Part shown: positions 1 to 6,545 of the stretch, one piece after another
Layout: each line of letters begins with the position of its first letter
How positions within the stretch are numbered: the stretch's first letter is position 1
Assembly: GCA_034368805.1 (NCBI GenBank)
Contig: JAXMLJ010000125.1
Coordinates: 1 to 10,282 of the forward strand
DNA: 10,282 bases
DNA from: UBA2272 sp034368805
GTDB lineage: Bacteria > Actinomycetota > Coriobacteriia > Anaerosomatales > Anaerosomataceae
Direction: 5' to 3'
The notes under the pieces: generated by a model
Databases searched by the model: none
Told to the model about the DNA's origin: nothing
The model's input: the letters and a program-made list of their open reading frames with translations, nothing else
Made by a program: the position numbers and the translations under genes

Positions 1-1
1 G

Positions 2-949
2 GCCGTCCTCGAGGGCATCATGATGCGCGGCAAGTACAACTGGGCCGTGGCCGTGCGCGAGCCGTCCGGTGAGATCTACACCGAGGAGCACGACCTCGTC
101 TCGGCCAGAGATAGGCACGCGTGGCTCAAGTGGCCGATCATCCGCGGGATGTGGGGCTTCTACGAGACGATGGTGCTCGCCGTGAAAGCGTTCGGCATCT
201 CGGCCGAACACGCGGGTGAGACCGAGGAGGAGAAGCTCTCCTCCAAGGAGATCGGCCTCACGATGGTGCTCGGCATCGGTCTCGCGGTCGGGCTGTTCAT
301 CGTGCTGCCGGCGATCGTGACCAACCTGCTCGTCGGCAGTTCGGTCGACCGTCCGTTCACCTGGAACGTCGTTGACGGCGTCTTGAGACTCGTCGCGTTC
401 TTCGCCTATATCGTGGCGGTCAGCCGCCTGAAGGAGATCAAGCGCGTCTTTGCGTACCACGGCGCCGAGCACAAGACCATTCACGCCTACGAGCGTGGTC
501 TGCCGCTCGAGTCCGATATCATCCAGCGGTACACGACGCTCCATGTCAGGTGCGGCACGTCGTTCCTGCTGATGGTGATGGTCGTGGCGATCGCGGTCTT
601 CTCGCTCGTCCCGGGCAAGGCGATCCTCGCGGCATGGGGCGTCGACGGACGGATGTGGGTGCTCGCGTTCAATATCGGCATCCGGATCGTCTTACTCCCG
701 CTCATCGCGGGCATCGCCTACGAGATCACGGTCAAGTGGGCGGGCACGCGGCCGGAGAACCCGCTCGTGAAGGTCCTGCTCTGGCCGGGGCTGCAGATGC
801 AGCGTCTGACCACCGCCGAGCCCGACGAGTCGATGATCGAGATCGCGGTGGCCGCCATGAACATGGTCGTCGCACGCGAGCAGGCCGAGGCCGAGGCGCG
901 CGGTGAGGCGCTCATCTGCGAGCCCGAACCGCTTCCGGCGCTGGACTGA
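2..949 (+). CDS. DUF1385 family membrane protein (YqhQ-like), 5'-truncated by the window edge
   Basis: The biochemical function is unknown. The frame is open to the left edge and reads A-V-L-E-G-I-M-M-R-G, which matches the conserved N-terminal motif of DUF1385 proteins (Q-A-V-I-E-G-V-M-M-R-G). The ATG at 20 is therefore internal and the true start lies just outside the window. Two family signatures are visible: HGAEHK (458-475), and HVRCGTSF (542-565), where the family usually has a proline after the His. Hydrophobic segments at about 257-331, 368-430, 566-616 and 658-723 suggest a polytopic membrane protein. The histidines, glutamate and cysteine of the two motifs could bind a metal, but that is only inference. 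The C-terminal part has the usual L-T-T-x-E-P-D-E-S-M-I-E-I-A block and ends in a charged, Glu/Ala-rich tail. The family often lies beside rpmE and prfA in Gram-positive bacteria, as it does beside prfA here. Confidence 0.9.
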   Translation, partial: AVLEGIMMRGKYNWAVAVREPSGEIYTEEHDLVSARDRHAWLKWPIIRGMWGFYETMVLAVKAFGISAEHAGETEEEKLSSKEIGLTMVLGIGLAVGLFIVLPAIVTNLLVGSSVDRPFTWNVVDGVLRLVAFFAYIVAVSRLKEIKRVFAYHGAEHKTIHAYERGLPLESDIIQRYTTLHVRCGTSFLLMVMVVAIAVFSLVPGKAILAAWGVDGRMWVLAFNIGIRIVLLPLIAGIAYEITVKWAGTRPENPLVKVLLWPGLQMQRLTTAEPDESMIEIAVAAMNMVVAREQAEAEARGEALICEPEPLPALD

Positions 950-984
950 GGGCCCGTCTGCGGGACATCTGCGCGGCCCGCATC

Positions 985-1020
985 GCGTGCTACGCTGTCA
1001 CCGTCCACGCGTAAGGATCA
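985..1020 (+). promoter_or_regulatory. Probable prfA promoter (extended -10) and ribosome binding site
   Basis: The 75-nt gap between the DUF1385 gene and prfA contains TGCTACGCT at 988-996. This is an extended -10 element (TGn followed by TACGCT, fitting TAnnnT). The -35 region is not recognisable, which is common for extended -10 promoters in high-GC bacteria. AAGGA at 1013-1017 is the prfA ribosome binding site, 7 nt before the ATG. No T-rich terminator is visible after the preceding gene, so read-through from upstream is also likely. This is motif-based inference. Confidence 0.4.
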
Positions 1021-1024
1021 CATC

Positions 1025-2092
1025 ATGCGTAGCAGACTCGAATCCATACTCTCGTCGTACGACGAGATAACGGCGAAGCTCTCCGACCCGTCGGTTCTCG
1101 CGGATCAGAAGGAGTACACGCGGCTGGCCAAGGGGCACGCCGCCATGACGCCGCTGGCGACCAAGGTCCGCGAGTACATCGATGTGCTCGACGGCATCGC
1201 CAGCGCGCGCGACATGTTGCGGACCGAGACCGATCCCGAGATGAAGGAGCTCGCCAACGACGAGCTCGATGAGCTCGAGGCGCTCGTGGAACCGCTCGAG
1301 GAGGAGCTCAAGGTCATGATGCTCCCGACGGATCCCAACGACGCGAAGAACGTCATCGTCGAGATCCGCTCCGGTGCCGGCGGCGACGAGGCCGGACTGT
1401 TCGCCGGCGACCTCTACCGCATGTACGTCCGGTACGCCGAGCGGCAGAAGTGGAAGGTCGAGGAGATCGACGTCGCGGAAAACGAGGTCGGCGGCTACAG
1501 GGACGTCTCGTTCATGATCAAGGGCAAGGGCGTCTACTCGAAGATGAAGTTCGAGAGCGGCGTGCACCGCGTGCAGCGCGTGCCCGCCACGGAGAGCCAG
1601 GGGCGTATCCACACCTCCACGGCGACCGTCGCGGTGCTCCCCGAGGCCGAGGACGTCGAGATCGATATCGACATGAACGATCTGCGCATCGACGTCTATC
1701 GCTCGAGCGGGCCCGGAGGTCAGAGCGTCAACACCACCGACTCGGCGGTTCGCATCACGCACGTGCCCACCGGTGTCGTGGTCCAGTCCCAGAACCAGAA
1801 GTCGCAGCTTCAGAACCGGGAAGCGGCGATGCGCGTGCTCCGCGCGCGCCTGTACGAGGCCGAGCTTGAGCGTCGCCACGCCGAGCTCGGCGCCGCGCGC
1901 AAGAGCCAGATCGGCTCGGGCGACCGTTCGGAGAAGATCCGCACGTACAACTTCCCGCAAGACCGGGTGACCGACCACCGGATCGGGCTCACGATCCACA
2001 ACATCCCGGCCATTCTGCAAGGGGAGATCGACGATCTCATCGAGGGCTTGGCGGCCGCCGACCGGGCGGAGCGACTGGCGGCGGTGGTCTAG
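1025..2092 (+). CDS. prfA: Peptide chain release factor 1 (RF1)
   Basis: RF1 recognises UAA and UAG in the ribosomal A site and triggers hydrolysis of peptidyl-tRNA. The 355-residue length is normal for the family. The tripeptide anticodon P-A-T lies at residues 187-189 (R-V-P-A-T-E-S-Q-G-R); this identifies RF1 rather than RF2, which has S-P-F. The catalytic GGQ lies at residues 231-233 within S-S-G-P-G-G-Q-S-V-N-T-T. Both positions are close to those of the E. coli protein. The N-terminal helical domain (about 1-100) and the G-A-G-G-D-E-A segment near residue 119 are also typical. The ATG at 1025 has an AAGGA site 7 nt upstream. The TAG stop is immediately followed by the GTG of prmC, whose product methylates the GGQ glutamine, so the enzyme and its substrate are encoded together. 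Confidence 0.97.
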   Translation: MRSRLESILSSYDEITAKLSDPSVLADQKEYTRLAKGHAAMTPLATKVREYIDVLDGIASARDMLRTETDPEMKELANDELDELEALVEPLEEELKVMMLPTDPNDAKNVIVEIRSGAGGDEAGLFAGDLYRMYVRYAERQKWKVEEIDVAENEVGGYRDVSFMIKGKGVYSKMKFESGVHRVQRVPATESQGRIHTSTATVAVLPEAEDVEIDIDMNDLRIDVYRSSGPGGQSVNTTDSAVRITHVPTGVVVQSQNQKSQLQNREAAMRVLRARLYEAELERRHAELGAARKSQIGSGDRSEKIRTYNFPQDRVTDHRIGLTIHNIPAILQGEIDDLIEGLAAADRAERLAAVV

Positions 2093-2974
2093 GTGGCCGG
2101 GCGCGTCTGGACCGTGAAAGACGCGCTCGAGTGGACCGTGGAGTTCCTGGGGCGCAAGGATGACGAGCACCCCCGCCGCTCGGCGGAGTGGCTGCTCTCG
2201 GCGGCGACCGGGCTCTCACGCGTCGAGCTGTATACCCACCACGATCGTCCGCTTACGACCGACGAGCGCGAACGGTGCCGCACGCTCGTGACCAAGCGCG
2301 CCGAGGGGATGCCGCTGCAGTACGTGACGGGCGAGATGCCGTTCAGGCATCTCGTGGTGCACGTCACACCCGGCGTGTTCATCCCACGGCCCGAGACCGA
2401 GGTGCTCGTCGACGTCGTGCTGGAGACCATTAGCGGAGTCTCCGAGCCCATCGTGGTCGATCTGTGCACCGGTTCGGGCTGCGTCGCGGTGTCGCTGGCA
2501 AGCGAGCATCCGGGTGTCCGGGTCTGGGCCTCCGACGCCAACGGCCGAGCGGTTGAGGCCGCTCGTCGGAACGCACTTCACGCGGGGGTCGACAACAGGG
2601 TACAAGTAGTCCATGGAGACCTTTTCGATCCGCTGCCTGCCAAGCTCGCCGGGACCGTCGGCTTCATCGTGTCGAACCCCCCGTACGTCCCGAGCGCGGA
2701 TCTCCCCGATCTTCCCGCCGAGGTACTCGGCTTCGAACCCCTTGAGGCGCTCGACGGAGGCCCGGACGGGCTTGACGTCTTCCGCCGGATCGCCGGCCAG
2801 GCTCACGCATGGCTGGCCCCTGGCGGCTCTCTGGCGGTCGAACTGGACACGGGCCGCGTGGCAGATGCCGCGGCGCTGCTCGAGGAGTCGTATGAGTGTG
2901 TAGTGGTCCGAAAGGACCTGACCGGTAGGGACCGGATCGTCTACGGACGGAAAGGCAGGGCGATGAAGCCATGA
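2093..2974 (+). CDS. prmC: Peptide chain release factor N5-glutamine methyltransferase
   Basis: PrmC (HemK) transfers a methyl group from S-adenosylmethionine to the glutamine of the GGQ motif of RF1 and RF2, which speeds termination. The 293-residue protein has an N-terminal helical substrate-binding domain (about 1-95), then the conserved I-P-R-P-E-T-E segment. The SAM-binding motif I, D-L-C-T-G-S-G, is at residues 123-129, and the catalytic N-P-P-Y, which holds the target amide, is at 195-198. Together these identify PrmC rather than the ribosomal protein methylase PrmB, and the position directly after prfA supports it. The GTG start at 2093 abuts the prfA stop with no gap and only a weak GGCGG-type site inside prfA, so translational coupling to prfA is likely. 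The stop codon overlaps the next start by 4 nt (ATGA at 2971-2974). Confidence 0.95.
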   Translation: MAGRVWTVKDALEWTVEFLGRKDDEHPRRSAEWLLSAATGLSRVELYTHHDRPLTTDERERCRTLVTKRAEGMPLQYVTGEMPFRHLVVHVTPGVFIPRPETEVLVDVVLETISGVSEPIVVDLCTGSGCVAVSLASEHPGVRVWASDANGRAVEAARRNALHAGVDNRVQVVHGDLFDPLPAKLAGTVGFIVSNPPYVPSADLPDLPAEVLGFEPLEALDGGPDGLDVFRRIAGQAHAWLAPGGSLAVELDTGRVADAAALLEESYECVVVRKDLTGRDRIVYGRKGRAMKP

Positions 2975-3615
2975 GTAAGGTGATTCACATCGACCCCGAA
3001 AACCCCTCGGCGGAAGTAGTCAATCTCGCCGCCACGGTACTCAGGGACGGGGGCATCATCGTGTTCCCGACCGAGACCGTCTACGGGATAGGCGCTTCCG
3101 CTACTTCGTGTTTCGGACCGCAGGAGATCATCGATATCAAGATGCGGCCCAAGAACAAGCCACTGCCGTGGCTCGTCGAGGATGACGCGGCGCTCGACAT
3201 CTACGGGGTGGAGGTGCCCGAGTATGCGCACCGCATCGCGCGGGCGTTCTGGCCCGGTGCCCTGACGATCGTAGTCAAGGCGCACGACTCGGTCGCTCCC
3301 GAGTTCCGTGACGACCGTGGCACGGTCGCGCTGCGCTCGCCGGCGCACGATCTCGTTCAGGATCTCATCCGCGCTTCCGGCGCGGCGATCATCACGACTT
3401 CGGCCAACACGTCGGGCCTGCCGCCGGCCGGTACGTTCGACGAGCTCGAGGAGCGCATCATCGCGGCTGCCGATCTCACGCTCGATGGCGGCGAGACACC
3501 GCACCGCATGGCGTCGACCGTGGTCGACTGCACCGGTCCGGAGCCGGTGGTCACCCGGGTCGGACCGGTTTCGGAAGCCGACGTCATGGCGGCAGCCACG
3601 GGCTTGCCGGCGTAG
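2971..3615 (+). CDS. L-threonylcarbamoyladenylate synthase (TsaC/Sua5/YwlC family)
   Basis: This enzyme condenses L-threonine, bicarbonate and ATP to threonylcarbamoyl-AMP. That is the first step of N6-threonylcarbamoyladenosine (t6A) formation at position 37 of ANN-decoding tRNAs. The protein is 214 residues and consists of the YrdC-like catalytic domain alone, without the C-terminal extension of full-length Sua5. The nucleotide-binding K-x-R is seen as Lys57 and Arg59 in I-K-M-R-P-K-N-K-P-L. The conserved S-A-N-T-S-G is at residues 144-149. An early F-P-T-E-T-V-Y-G-I-G segment is the usual N-terminal signature. The start overlaps the prmC stop (ATGA), so translation is probably coupled. The C-terminal V-x-R-x-G-P-V end is typical of the short form. 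Whether to call it tsaC or ywlC depends on lineage, so no symbol is given. Confidence 0.93.
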   Translation: MSKVIHIDPENPSAEVVNLAATVLRDGGIIVFPTETVYGIGASATSCFGPQEIIDIKMRPKNKPLPWLVEDDAALDIYGVEVPEYAHRIARAFWPGALTIVVKAHDSVAPEFRDDRGTVALRSPAHDLVQDLIRASGAAIITTSANTSGLPPAGTFDELEERIIAAADLTLDGGETPHRMASTVVDCTGPEPVVTRVGPVSEADVMAAATGLPA

Positions 3616-3638
3616 CGTCCGGCGCGCTCACGATACGG

Positions 3639-3644
3639 TACAAT
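3639..3644 (+). promoter_or_regulatory. Candidate -10 element of an rpiB promoter
   Basis: TACAAT differs from the TATAAT consensus at one base and stands out in a GC-rich gap. No good -35 is seen at the usual 16-18 nt distance. TTGCCG (3604-3609) lies too far upstream, with 29 nt between. A start point near 3651 would put the transcript start inside the following hairpin. This is an unproven internal promoter for rpiB and the genes after it. Confidence 0.4.
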
Positions 3645-3645
3645 C

Positions 3646-3678
3646 TGCGGGAGGCGGCCAGTCCGGTCGCCTCCCGCA
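3646..3678 (+). other. Perfect 11-bp inverted repeat (RNA hairpin) upstream of rpiB
   Basis: TGCGGGAGGCG (3646-3656) pairs perfectly with CGCCTCCCGCA (3668-3678). The 11 nt between them can extend the stem with one G-U and two C-G pairs, leaving a 5-nt AGTCC loop. No T-run follows on either side, so it is not a canonical intrinsic terminator. It could end the prfA-prmC-synthase transcript by processing, protect the 3' end, or act as a 5' leader structure for rpiB, whose ATG lies 17 nt downstream. Confidence 0.7.
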
Positions 3679-3695
3679 CACGCAAAGGGGACCCG

Positions 3696-4142
3696 ATGCG
3701 CATCCACATCGGCGCGGATCACGCCGGTTTCGAACTCAAGGAGCGGGTCAGGCAGACTCTCGACGACCTCGGTCACGAGGTCGTCGACGTCGGTACCCAC
3801 GGCGAAGAGTCGGTGGACTATCCGGACTACGCCGCCGCCGTGGCTCATGCCGTCGCCGATGGCGAGGCCGACTTCGGCGTGCTCGTCTGCGGCACCGGAC
3901 TCGGCATGGCGATCGCGGCCAACAAGGTGCCGGGGGTGCGTGCCGTTCAGATCTCAGACCCCGGGATGGCCCGCATGGCACGACTTCACAACGACGCCAA
4001 CGTCGTCACGCTTCCCGGACGGCACATCGGTCCGGAGGTGGCCGCCGAGATCGTACGCGCATTCGTCGGCACTGCCTTCGAAGGCGGGCGGCACCAGCGG
4101 CGCGTCGACAAGATCGGCGCCATTGAAGACAGCGGACGGTAG
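3696..4142 (+). CDS. rpiB: Ribose-5-phosphate isomerase B
   Basis: RpiB interconverts ribose 5-phosphate and ribulose 5-phosphate in the non-oxidative pentose phosphate pathway, in the cytosol. The 148-residue protein starts with M-R-I-H-I-G-A-D-H-A-G, the family signature with the substrate-binding Asp-His. The catalytic base is Cys65 in V-C-G-T-G-L-G-M. The A-A-N-K stretch and the R-L-H-N-D-A-N-V-V segment, with the His that aids ring opening, are also present. The known alternative sugar-phosphate isomerases LacA/LacB share the fold, but Cys65 and the housekeeping context favour RpiB. An AAAGGGG ribosome binding site lies 5 nt before the ATG. It is the first gene after the hairpin-containing gap and is followed by glyA after 14 nt, the same rpiB-glyA-upp order as in Bacillus (ywlF-glyA-upp). 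Confidence 0.96.
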   Translation: MRIHIGADHAGFELKERVRQTLDDLGHEVVDVGTHGEESVDYPDYAAAVAHAVADGEADFGVLVCGTGLGMAIAANKVPGVRAVQISDPGMARMARLHNDANVVTLPGRHIGPEVAAEIVRAFVGTAFEGGRHQRRVDKIGAIEDSGR

Positions 4143-4156
4143 GAGAGGGGAACTCA

Positions 4157-5401
4157 ATGGCACTGCGGTACCTGCCCGCGACCGATCCCGAACTCGCGGC
4201 GGCACTCGACGCCGAACTGGCGCGCCAGCGCGGGACGATCGAGCTCATCGCCAGTGAGAACTTCGTGTCGATGGCGGTCCTTGAAGCCGCCGGCACGGTG
4301 CTCACCAACAAGTACGCCGAGGGACTCCCGGGCAAGCGCTACTCCGGCGGGTGCGAGGAGGTCGACGTCGTCGAGGACCTGGCACGCGAGCGTGCCAAGA
4401 CGCTCTTCGGCGCCGAGCACGCCAACGTGCAGCCGCATGCGGGCGCGCCGGCCAACCTCGCCGCTTACTACGCGTTCATGCAGCCCGGCGACACCTACCT
4501 CGGCATGAATCTCGCCATGGGCGGGCATCTCACGCACGGTTCGCCGGTCAACTTCTCCGGCAAGTGGTTCAACGTGGTGCCGTACGGCCTCGATGCCGAG
4601 GAGCGGATCGATTACGAGGAGGTCGCCCGGCTCGCGCGGGAGCACCGGCCCAAGATGATCATCGCGGGCGCGTCGGCGTACCCGCGCGTGATCGACTTCC
4701 CGCGCTTCCGGGAGATCGCCGATGAGGTCGGTGCGATCCTCATGGTGGACATGGCGCACATCGCCGGACTCGTGGCCACCGGCGCCCACCCGTCGCCAGT
4801 CCCGTATGCGGATGTGGTGACCTCCACCTCGCACAAGACGCTGCGCGGACCGCGCTCAGGCTTCATCCTGTGTAAAGAGGAGCACGCGGTCGCGATCGAC
4901 AAGGCGGTCTTCCCGGGTCTCCAGGGCGGTCCGCTCGAGCACATCATCGCCGCGAAGGCCGTGGCATTCCACGAGGCGATGCAGCCCGAGTTCGCCACCT
5001 ATATCGACAACGTCGTCGCAAACGCCCGCGCTATGGGCGAGGCGATGGTCGAGGCGGGGCTGCGGCTCGTCTCGGGCGGTACCGACAACCACCTTCTCCT
5101 TGTGGACCTGCGTCCGGCGGGCGTCACCGGCAAGGAGGCGCAGGCGCTGGTTGAAGAGGTGGGGATCACCGTCAACAAGAACGCCATCCCCAACGATCCG
5201 GAGAGTCCGTTCGTCACGAGCGGCATCCGGGTCGGCTCGGCGGCTATGACCACGCGCGGCTTCGATGAGTCCGAGGCGCATACGGTCGGACGTCTGCTCG
5301 CCGAGGTCATCTTCAAGCGGCGGGAGCCGGCGACCCTCGAGCGTATCCGCGCCGAGGTCAGCGCGATGCTCGCGGCCCACCCGCTCTATCCCGAGCTGTA
5401 A
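4157..5401 (+). CDS. glyA: Serine hydroxymethyltransferase
   Basis: GlyA is a PLP enzyme that converts serine and tetrahydrofolate to glycine and 5,10-methylene-tetrahydrofolate, the main one-carbon entry for purine, methionine and thymidylate synthesis. The 414-residue length is close to the E. coli enzyme (417). The PLP-binding lysine is Lys227 in T-S-T-S-H-K-T-L-R-G-P-R. Other family features are the N-terminal L-I-A-S-E-N segment, N-K-Y-A-E-G-x-P-G-K-R-Y near residue 55, and the D-M-A-H-I-A-G-L strand with the PLP-contacting Asp. The ATG has an AGGAGAGGGG-type ribosome binding site. It lies 14 nt after rpiB and 18 nt before upp, so it is almost certainly co-transcribed with them. The gap upstream is too short to hold a glycine or folate riboswitch. 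Confidence 0.98.
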   Translation: MALRYLPATDPELAAALDAELARQRGTIELIASENFVSMAVLEAAGTVLTNKYAEGLPGKRYSGGCEEVDVVEDLARERAKTLFGAEHANVQPHAGAPANLAAYYAFMQPGDTYLGMNLAMGGHLTHGSPVNFSGKWFNVVPYGLDAEERIDYEEVARLAREHRPKMIIAGASAYPRVIDFPRFREIADEVGAILMVDMAHIAGLVATGAHPSPVPYADVVTSTSHKTLRGPRSGFILCKEEHAVAIDKAVFPGLQGGPLEHIIAAKAVAFHEAMQPEFATYIDNVVANARAMGEAMVEAGLRLVSGGTDNHLLLVDLRPAGVTGKEAQALVEEVGITVNKNAIPNDPESPFVTSGIRVGSAAMTTRGFDESEAHTVGRLLAEVIFKRREPATLERIRAEVSAMLAAHPLYPEL

Positions 5402-5419
5402 GAGACGAGGAGGACCGGT

Positions 5420-6067
5420 ATGGCGAGAGACGAGCGCTGGGACAACGTGGTGGTCATCGACCACCCGCTCGTGCAGCACAAGCTGTCGATCCTTCGCGAC
5501 ATCGGCACCGGGGCCAAGGAGTTCCGCGAGCTCGTCAAGGAGCTTGCGATGCTCATGGCCTATGAGGCGACACGCGGCTTCCAGCTTGCCGAGACGATCG
5601 TCACTACGCCGATCACGCAGACGACGACGCACGTGCTCGCCGGCAAGAAGGTCGCGGTGATCCCGATCCTCCGCGCAGGTCTTGGGATGGTCGAGGGCAT
5701 CCTCGAGCTCATCCCTGCAGCCAAGGTCGGCCACGTGGGCCTGTACCGCGACCCCGAGACGCTGCAACCGGTCGAGTACTACTGCAAGCTGCCCGAGGAC
5801 ATCGGTGAGCGCGACGTGCTCATCGTCGACCCGATGCTCGCCACCGGCGGTTCGGCTGCGGCTGCGGTCCAGTTTCTGCGCGACCGCGGCGCCCGCGAGA
5901 TCGACCTGCTCGTCTTGCTCGCGGCGCCCGAGGGCATCGATGAGATCAACCGGACGTGCAAGGGCGTGCGGATCTATACATGCGCGATCGACAGCCATCT
6001 CAACGATCACGGCTATATCGTTCCCGGTCTCGGCGACGCCGGTGACCGTCTGTTCGGCACCAGGTAA
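5420..6067 (+). CDS. upp: Uracil phosphoribosyltransferase
   Basis: Upp makes UMP from uracil and PRPP, the uracil salvage step. The 215-residue protein is close to the usual 208-210. The PRPP-binding loop D-P-M-L-A-T-G-G-S is at residues 137-145, and the uracil-binding C-terminal signature G-D-A-G-D-R-L-F-G-T is at 205-214. The N-terminal H-P-L-V-Q-H-K-L-S block is also typical and rules out the bifunctional regulator PyrR. A strong ribosome binding site (GAGGAGGA) precedes the ATG. The gene lies 18 nt after glyA and 19 nt before a dCMP deaminase, forming a small pyrimidine and one-carbon group. No PyrR or uracil-responsive leader can be fitted in the short upstream gap, so its expression is likely set by the operon promoter. 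Confidence 0.97.
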   Translation: MARDERWDNVVVIDHPLVQHKLSILRDIGTGAKEFRELVKELAMLMAYEATRGFQLAETIVTTPITQTTTHVLAGKKVAVIPILRAGLGMVEGILELIPAAKVGHVGLYRDPETLQPVEYYCKLPEDIGERDVLIVDPMLATGGSAAAAVQFLRDRGAREIDLLVLLAAPEGIDEINRTCKGVRIYTCAIDSHLNDHGYIVPGLGDAGDRLFGTR

Positions 6068-6086
6068 GAACGGAGCGGCGCTCACC

Positions 6087-6545
6087 ATGCCACGACCCTC
6101 CTGGGACGAGTATTTCATGGCCATTGCCGAGCACGTGGCGGATCGTGCGACGTGCATGCGCCGGAGCATCGGCGCGGTGCTCGTCAAGGACAAGCGCATC
6201 CTCGCCACCGGCTACAACGGTGTTCCGGCAGGGCTCGCGCACTGCGACGAGGCCGGATGCATCCGCGAGCAGCGCGCCATCCCCTCGGGCACGCAGCACG
6301 AGCTGTGTCGTGGCATCCACGCCGAGCAGAACGCGGTGATCCAGGCCGCGCGTCACGGCATCCCGATCGACGGAGCCACCGCCTACTGCACGCATCAGCC
6401 GTGCGTGCTGTGCGCGAAGATCCTCATCAATGCGGGTGTCGTCGAGATCGTCTTCCGGGAGGCATACCCTGACGCGCTCGCCGAGGAGATGATCGCCGAA
6501 GCGGGGATCGTCTGCACGCGCTTCACGAGCGGTGAGCCTGCGTGA
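6087..6545 (+). CDS. comEB: dCMP deaminase (ComEB family), zinc-dependent
   Basis: The predicted reaction is deamination of dCMP to dUMP, feeding thymidylate synthase. The 152-residue protein has the cytidine/deoxycytidylate deaminase zinc site: His78-Ala-Glu80 (zinc ligand and proton shuttle), then Pro-Cys106-Val-Leu-Cys109 as the other two ligands. The H-C-D-E-A-G-C and Q-H-E-L-C-R-G insert between residues 52 and 76 carries extra Cys and His residues, matching the second metal site known in dCMP deaminases of the T4 and ComEB type. This distinguishes it from free cytidine deaminase or tRNA adenosine deaminase. I chose the ATG at 6087, which begins M-P-R-P-S-W-D-E-Y-F-M, a typical ComEB N-terminus; a GGAG lies 11 nt upstream. 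The stop overlaps the next start by 4 nt (GTGA). No competence genes are nearby, so a nucleotide role is likely. Confidence 0.92.
   Translation: MPRPSWDEYFMAIAEHVADRATCMRRSIGAVLVKDKRILATGYNGVPAGLAHCDEAGCIREQRAIPSGTQHELCRGIHAEQNAVIQAARHGIPIDGATAYCTHQPCVLCAKILINAGVVEIVFREAYPDALAEEMIAEAGIVCTRFTSGEPA

Noticed and set aside
998..2170. 390-codon open frame on the - strand opposite prfA
   Set aside because: It mirrors prfA exactly, is His/Arg/Asp/Leu-rich as expected of an antisense shadow in GC-rich DNA, and shows no recognisable domain.
3646..3678. Hairpin before rpiB as a classical intrinsic terminator
   Set aside because: The stem is strong but no run of T follows on either strand, so only a non-canonical end or leader role can be proposed.
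3308..4126. 272-codon + strand frame across the end of the t6A enzyme gene and rpiB
   Set aside because: Arg/Ser/Thr-rich shadow in another frame of two confidently identified genes.
4143..4156. Riboswitch (glycine, purine or folate) controlling glyA
   Set aside because: The gap to rpiB is only 14 nt and holds just a ribosome binding site.
4856..6208. 450-codon open frame on the - strand across glyA, upp and the deaminase
   Set aside because: It spans three well-supported + strand genes and their gaps, has shadow-like composition and no family motif.
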